A stretch of 64,000 bases of DNA, taken from positions 6,386,001 to 6,450,000 of the forward strand of contig OU612075.1 in the NCBI GenBank assembly GCA_914767715.1, read 5' to 3'. This DNA is from Membranipora membranacea. Its lineage: Eukaryota > Bryozoa > Gymnolaemata > Cheilostomatida > Membraniporidae. Below the pieces are notes generated by a model, which worked only from the letters and a program-made list of their open reading frames with translations, was not told where the DNA came from and searched no databases. A program made the position numbers and the translations under genes. The first letter of the stretch is position 1. Every line of letters starts with the position of its first letter. Shown piece by piece: positions 59,101 through 64,000 of the stretch.

Positions 59101-61244
59101 TGAAGAGTTAGGGTCAAAATTAGCTGTCTAAAATTAGTTCTGTTCTATATTTTGCTCACCTAATTCAAGATGTATGTGCGCAAACTGTGGCAGAATTACA
59201 ACTTGCTTTCTACTGTATGCTTTTAGCTGATCACATAGTGACCATGCAATACTCACTCTATGACGCAAAAGGAATACTAACTGCTCCAAGCTCTCCTTTT
59301 TTATGGTAAAATGACAAGCTACTCTTGGCTCGCTTCCTCTTGTATTCCAAAAATAAGTCTCAGGCGATGTATTTTAGTCTCAGTGCATTAAGTGTCAAAC
59401 TTACAACTGTGTGAGGAAGCGTAATAATTGACTCCAGGAGGAATCCAAGACCATTGACTTTATCTTGTTCTACCCATAGATCGATAATAAATAATCAATT
59501 ATTATAATGTGGTTTATGGTCATTTCCTCATTTTATATAATAGCCACAATTAATATTTGCCATTCCGGAACACAATGCAAAATAAAATAAAATTTAGTAT
59601 CCTTGATAATAAAAGTGGTTTTCATGACTGAAGATTTTGAACATCTTGCAGTTGCACATAAATGATAAACACCATAGCATGTTCTATGATATCATAAACG
59701 TTTTAGTTATGATATCAAAATATGCCACTGTTTTTTTCAAACCTCGAATATGAATATGTCATGTTTTAATGATAGCATCCAACTTTCTGAGGTTTTACTG
59801 GGTGTTGCAATGCAAATATCAGTTCAAGGAATATTACTAAAACATAGTTTGTTCCGGGTTTGTATGTGCAGGAACTTTTTGAAATGATTCAATTAACATT
59901 GAAAATTAAGTGGGAAATTCTATGAAAGTCCATTTTTAAACAATATCAAAGGCTAATCCCCATATTGTTTTCCATAATTCTTAGAAAAATCCTCAATTTG
60001 TTCCAACAGTATGGTTTTCTTGCCAGTTACATGATAATTTCTCATGTTTTCATGGAATTTCGTTTTACAAATTATGAATAAATTTTCATTTCCAGACTTG
60101 AAAAACACACACGTTTGGGTTAAGCAAGGTCTTGCTGCTCAATCTGCACTCACTCTAGATGTTGCTCCCTAAAGCACAGCATCCTGGTTGTGTATTGGTA
60201 TTAAATAATATTTTGGTTTATTTTTGAGACTGTTTAAAATTTGAAACACGTAAAACACCCGCTCAAGCATCCGTAATCTTAAATTTGGACATGTAAGATT
60301 TACATCGTTTCTTGGTTTGAGAGAATTTATAATCCCAAATTCTCTCTTCGCTTTCTCATCATTGTCTCGTTAACAAGATGTATGTGTCTTTAATCTTGGA
60401 TGCTTCCAACCGCTAATAATTCAAGTGATTTTTCGTGGTTACTACTGAAAGGTTGAATTTTAAATTGCATTGGAGGAAAATGATACTTTAAAAGGAGAGG
60501 GATATCCTTTATTTGTTTGTGAGTCAGCAAATTTCCTTCACTGTTTGCTCTCCAGCTGGTAGTAATATACTGAGCTAAGTGCAAACTTTGGGGAAAAGTT
60601 CCATTTTCCATTCAGAAAGAAAGACGTAGTCTTTTCCCTGAGTGTCTTGCATTCAGTTTGTGTGGATCAGATTAATAGCGTCTTAAGCGATCTCACTGTC
60701 GATCTTTCAAATGTCTTTTTTGCAGGTCTGCAAAGGTTACTTTCTAGTACCTTAATGCATATAAAGGATATATCCTTACTAGTCAGGATATATCCTTGCT
60801 CTGTCATCTTATTTCTCAGATGCTCCATGCTTAGCTTACGATGTTTGACGCCACAAAATCATCACATAATAACCATATTCTCAAATGTTTTATGCAAACC
60901 TGCAAAAGCTTTATACCTTCCTAGTAACATCTGGTGTTTCCTTCTCCAATGTTCTGTTACACTACAAAATGAACCCCTATTAACCATCATGGTGATGCCT
61001 TAGGCCTATATTTTGTTCAGGATAGAGATGTTCAAACGTTTTTTTGTTCCTAGTATCTTATATACTCTGGTGTTCCATTCTTCAATGTTTTGTGACACCA
61101 CGTATAACCATCTGGGTGATGCCTTGTATATTATCCAGGATAGAGATGGGAAGAGCCGGCACAGCCCAGATAGGAACGGCCGAGAGGCAGAAAGGGGAGG
61201 CAGAATTAAACAGGACTCAGGATATCACAACCATCATCATCCTG
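44196..61244 (+). CDS. RBMX2: RBMX2 homologue (Ist3/Snu17-type spliceosomal RRM protein), last exon uncertain
   Basis: Exons 44196-44209, 46187-46348, 47483-47612, 52393-52570, 56366-56511 and 61139-61244 join in frame to 245 codons. The tiny first exon (MNSLT) sits 2 kb upstream and gives MNSLTNAENLKKLSERE, the expected RBMX2 N-terminus. The RRM follows: RNP2 WIFVGGL, then GEIVNINMVRDKKTGKTKGF with RNP1 KGFAFICY, then RTLRVDHVKDYRPP. An acidic SESSEDED stretch, a Lys-rich block (EKKKKKKEKKMKKEKRMKKK) and a basic Arg/His tail (DRDGKSRHSPDR) match the family layout. RBMX2/Ist3 works in the RES complex of the spliceosome. Exon 6 ends in phase 1; a following exon is needed. Candidates are 62212-62225 (GNDL then stop) and 63841-63884 (DTYADTNYHQCSWF then stop), neither proven; the gene may leave the window. 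Confidence 0.85.
44876..45230 (-). mobile_element. SINE copy
   Basis: On the minus strand it reads from ACATGTGACAGCATGGAAAG through TAGCCCTAACACGTACGCTG, a mutated A box (TGGCGCAATTGCTTAAC), a B box GGTTTGAATCC and the end CACCCTCGGGTGTATACC. It is the most complete relative of 19732-20133 and lies in RBMX2 intron 1. Confidence 0.8.
45100..45378 (-). other. Open frame reading into the SINE 5' part
   Basis: A 92-codon minus-strand frame runs from 45378 into the SINE (…HVTAWKDNFERQLKKLTT…). The SINE at 19732 preserves HVTAWKD in the same frame. The unusual 5' part of this SINE may thus derive from a coding sequence. The protein is not recognised. Confidence 0.35.
45664..45900. repeat. Repeat family E copy 2
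   Basis: Diverged direct-orientation copy of 38415-38645. Confidence 0.7.
46611..46770. mobile_element. 160-bp near-perfect palindrome (MITE-like)
   Basis: It starts ATTGGGATCA and ends TGATCCCAAT. Inside, TGGTGGTAGAGGGATATTGC and its partner GCAATATCCCTCTGCCACCA pair closely. The loop is about 17 bases. It lies in RBMX2 intron 2. Confidence 0.85.
47040..47130 (+). mobile_element. Possible LINE tail remnant
   Basis: The plus frame reads LVLNELPLAIRKSYVSSSK, like the WNxLPLxxRxS..SSFK end of LINE reverse transcriptase ORFs. Short and eroded. Confidence 0.3.
49174..49392 (+). mobile_element. LINE reverse transcriptase zinc-finger tail remnant
   Basis: The frame from 49187 reads PSCPGCGANLDDHIHYVYHC then PNYNSIR and stops after KIDNH. 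The C-x2-C-x8-H...H-C arrangement is that of the zinc-binding tail found after many LINE RT domains. It lies in RBMX2 intron 3. The longer frame 49186-49662 overlaps it out of frame and is not a gene. Confidence 0.6.
49700..52390. other. RBMX2 intron 3, right part
   Basis: No gene recognised. A frame near 51796-51915 (MHPADTLFDANMAKKYLDKE) could be a decayed transposon piece. TTATTTGATAAGTTGATGAAAT occurs twice, at about 50359 and 50807. Confidence 0.3.
52612..52765. repeat. Repeat family D copy
   Basis: CATCCCACAATGCAATTTTT faces AAAGTTGCATTGTGGGAATG, followed by a further half copy (GAAGTTGCATCATGGGAATG). It begins about 40 bases after RBMX2 exon 4. Confidence 0.6.
52770..56199. other. RBMX2 intron 4
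   Basis: Mostly unique AT-rich intron. TAGCTAATATTAAGTAAC is tandemly repeated at 54178-54238 and recurs near 56656. No coding sequence is supported; the frame at 55222-55413 has no motif. Confidence 0.35.
56200..56265. repeat. Strong 26-bp stem hairpin
   Basis: CCTGGTCACACAGCCACTTT faces AAAGTGACTGTGTGACCAGG with a T/A continuation and a loop of about 13 bases. It lies 100 bases upstream of RBMX2 exon 5 and could affect splicing there. Confidence 0.85.
56640..60915. other. RBMX2 intron 5
   Basis: No gene recognised; frames such as 58183-58476 and 58658-58930 on the minus strand have no motif or splice context. Confidence 0.35.
60916..61155 (+). repeat. 118-bp tandem duplication over an RBMX2 splice acceptor
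   Basis: CTGGTGTTTCCTTCTCCAATGTTCTG with GTGATGCCTTA and CAGGATAGAGATG recurs as CTGGTGTTCCATTCTTCAATGTTTTG with GTGATGCCTTG and CAGGATAGAGATG. The true exon 6 acceptor (61138/61139) thus has a decoy at 61020/61021. Confidence 0.75.
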
Positions 61245-61251
61245 GTATGTT

Positions 61252-61495
61252 AGCTCTCATAAAACATAGCCCAGGGTCATTAAATTATCCCGTCTTTGCG
61301 GGGAGGGGGAAGGTGGCACCCTCATATTTTGACCGTTTGAGTCAGCTCTTATAAAACATAGTCCAAGGTCCTTGAATTATCTTGTCTTTGACAGGTGGCA
61401 CTCCTATATTGAGGGTTTTAATCAGCTCCTATTAAACATAGTCTAAGGTCCTTAAATGATCTCATCTTTTTGGGGGATGGCAAGGTGGCACCCAA
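61252..61495. repeat. Three-unit tandem repeat, about 88 bp
   Basis: AGCTC-TA-AAACATAG, AAGGTCCTT and AGGTGGCAC occur three times in order. It begins directly after RBMX2 exon 6. Confidence 0.75.
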
Positions 61496-62422
61496 CAAGC
61501 TTTGCAGCCCATATTGTGAACTGCTGTGAAAGCTTGTTCCGTGTTATTGTGCCAGATCAACTCTTCTAGCACCGCAAAATGTACCGCAGAATCTCATAAT
61601 GAAATTAAAAATCACGACCATTACGTGTGATCATGTTTTTGCAGCGATTACCTCAGTGCTGCAGTTTTATACAGTTTTATTTAGTTTTTGCTGGTAAAAA
61701 TGATATGTCCTTACTGCCATGTTCAGGTGCAAGATTATGCATTACCATAATGACTGAAAAGGCATATCTACACTTGGTCTGTTTTGATGCAGCAGTTAAG
61801 GCGAAAGTATCAGGATATAGAAATCTGAGTTTTTCTTGAATTTATCAATATTTTCAATTGGATCCTGCTGCACGTCACACGGAAATCAAAACATTGATGT
61901 CATTTTCTTGGTAAGAATGAGGAAAAATTGTACCTGGCACCCACCTACCTTGTTTTGCTCAAAATCTCAGGAAAAAAATGGACCAAAACACTGATCTGCT
62001 GATTTTTGTTTTTTCTAGAAAAGAGAAAATTTCATTCATATGCATATTATGCATATTTCATATGGTCATGCAATTATTACTGAGGGTTCACAAATGAATT
62101 CCCAGGAATTCCTGAGAACACTTCACCTTGATCGAATAATTGAGTCATCAAATTTGAATGTTCAATTTGTGACATGAAAGAAGAATAGCGCCTTTCTGTT
62201 TCCTGCCGCAGGTAATGACTTGTAATCTTGATAAAATCGCCGCCCCCACAAGCATATCTGAATTATGAAGGATCATTATGCAGTATTTTTATCTCAGAGG
62301 CTCTCACATAATCTTATTTACAACCTTATGCGGTTGGAATCTTCCCACTACCTGTTACAAGTGATATACTCAGATCATAAAATGACACTGGCAAATATCA
62401 CCACCACACTCTTGCTTATGAT

Positions 62423-62510
62423 GGTACAACACTGTGTTGTACCATAAAGGCTTCCAAAAAGGAATATTACTTTGTGACAAATATAATATTCCGTTTGGGA
62501 AGCCTTTATT
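62423..62510. repeat. Two adjacent hairpins
   Basis: GGTACAACAC-T-GTGTTGTACC is a perfect palindrome (62423-62443). It is followed at once by ATAAAGGCTTCC...GGAATATTA facing TAATATTCC...GGAAGCCTTTAT. Probably a foldback element. Confidence 0.8.
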
Positions 62511-62665
62511 ATGTCCTTACCACCTCAAGCCAGCCTCAGACTCCCGCCGCTTGCTTTTAATGGTCCAACATCTGGTCATATGTGACTCAACCCACACACT
62601 CTTTGAACACTTCCTGCTCTTTAAAAAGAGGTTTGCAGCGAAGGCATATTTGTGTGTAAGAAGAG

Positions 62666-62937
62666 GTATACACCGGAGGGTGCTTGGGGCTGGAACAATC
62701 AACCTTGAAAGCTCCCCCAATGGGAATCGAACCCACAACTCTTGCGGCACATGCATCACCATCCCCAAAAAAGAATGGGTTGACGGCGCTAATTAGCATG
62801 CCCGCTATTCACTAATCAGAATTGTATTCTCTTGTCCCATAGCTCACTCCATTCCACCATTGCCACCCTATGCAACACAGCGTACGTGTTAGGGTTGTTG
62901 GCCTTACATGGCCCATTGCTGGGACCCCTTCTAGTGT
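62666..62937 (-). mobile_element. SINE copy lacking the A box
   Basis: On the minus strand GGGGTCCCAGCAATGGGCC through CCCATTCTTTTTTGGGGATG joins directly to GTGCCGCAAGAG; the A-box part of the tRNA-like region is deleted. The B box GGTTCGATTCC and the 3' end are kept. Confidence 0.8.
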
Positions 62938-64000
62938 GTTATGTAATTTGGAGTTGCCTCCACCTATAATGTCAATCGTCAAGTCACAGCATCGTGCAAA
63001 GGGACACTATGAAATTACCTTCGTTATATTTAGATGATAATCTTGGCGGCGATCCAAACATCGCCTGATTTAGACGCAAATGATACCCTGTCAATCAATT
63101 TCACGGATCATTTCTAATAAAAAATGATTTTGTCTTCTTTTTCGAGAGTCACACCATTTGCGCTGGCAGCCCAAAAGAAACGGCAAGACACCGCATTCGA
63201 TGACATCAAGCAAGTCATCACTGTTTCCTTGTTGGAAGCAACCCATCATTAGTTGGCTGCAAATTGCTGTTACATAAGCGAAATAACCATGCTGAGCCAG
63301 GCAGTGTTATGAAACAAATTTGATCTTAATGAGGAGGGAGGGTGGCCTCAAAAAAGCAATGCATCATTTGGCGATCATTAGAATGGTCACAATCCCGGGC
63401 TTCCACCGCTCAATTTGTTTACAATGATTCTTGAACTTACTCGATGGCTCTATTATGTATATTCTTGCCAGTTAGAAAAAGCGTTATGTCACCATGCAGT
63501 GTAGCAAAGCTCAACGTGTGTCACTCAAGTAATTAGTTGGGTGATGCCCCATTGAACCTGCTGCATCTCTAGCTCTCACCATAAATCGACCTGTTACGTA
63601 AATGCTTGCTGATTAAGAGGTTGTTTTGGGGTTTAACTAATTGTTTCTCGATCAGATAAAAAGAAACTTAGGGAACAAATTTCTGTAGTTGGCAGGTTTT
63701 ATCTTGGGTTGGACTTGTAGTAGCTTATCGCACTTGCGTTGACAATAGTCTGTGCAAGGGGCTTATAAGGGTGGGACAGGGTTGTGATTTGCAAATCAAC
63801 TACAACCCATTAATTTTCACAATGTGCATGTCTATTGCAGACACTTACGCAGATACAAACTACCATCAGTGTTCATGGTTTTAGGGCAATGTTAAATATT
63901 GAAACATTGGTGGATCGAGTAGTTTGATTACATAATACACACCCATTATGTAATAGAGCTTTTCAGGACATGCACACCCTAGAGGTGTAAATAACATGAG
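62938..64000. other. Right end of window, no proven gene
   Basis: No repeat recognised. A candidate final RBMX2 exon lies at 63841-63884 after TCTATTGCAG (14 codons then TAG), in the right phase, but without homology support. Confidence 0.3.

Overview
This window is metazoan nuclear DNA, most likely from a marine invertebrate. Genes are split by many spliceosomal introns of a few hundred bases to several kilobases, promoters carry TATA boxes, and a large share of the sequence is LINE, SINE and foldback (MITE-like) repeats. A temptin-like gene and LINEs with YADD-type reverse transcriptase fit a mollusc, cnidarian, sponge or similar animal. The lineage cannot be fixed from the sequence alone.

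Layout. 0-5 kb: two degraded LINEs, one AP-endonuclease/YADD type and one with a restriction-like nuclease domain. 5.7-27.4 kb: a tandem array of three genes (here NG1, NG2, NG3) for small secreted Asn/Gly-rich proteins with C-x-G-x-C repeats. All three are on the plus strand and every coding exon is too short or interrupted to appear as a good single ORF, so they were rebuilt here from splice sites and homology between copies. A minus-strand temptin-like gene (9.5-11.8 kb) lies between NG1 and NG2. A large inverted-repeat element and a piece that looks like the 3' end of a lost copy lie between NG2 and NG3. 28.9-38.3 kb: a 13-exon gene for a 580-residue secreted protein with four degenerate PAN/apple-like repeats and an unassigned C-terminal domain. 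41.4-42.9 kb: a minus-strand NIPSNAP-family gene, of which three exons are visible. 44.2-61.2 kb and probably beyond: a plus-strand RBMX2 (Ist3/Snu17-type spliceosomal RRM protein) gene, divergent from NIPSNAP.

Functional picture. The left half (temptin-like, NG1-3, PAN-like protein) is a run of secreted-protein genes; the right half holds housekeeping genes. Temptin in Aplysia is a water-borne pheromone component, so a link of the NG proteins to chemical signalling, mucus, adhesive or skeletal matrix is possible but is inference only. The NG family is the most likely undescribed system here: identical gene architecture, phase-1 introns that always split a glycine codon, shared CATATAAATA-like promoters in two copies, and exon-module variation in the third.

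Coordinates of exons rest on reading GT/AG signals, frame continuity and paralogue comparison by eye; no alignment or search could be run.
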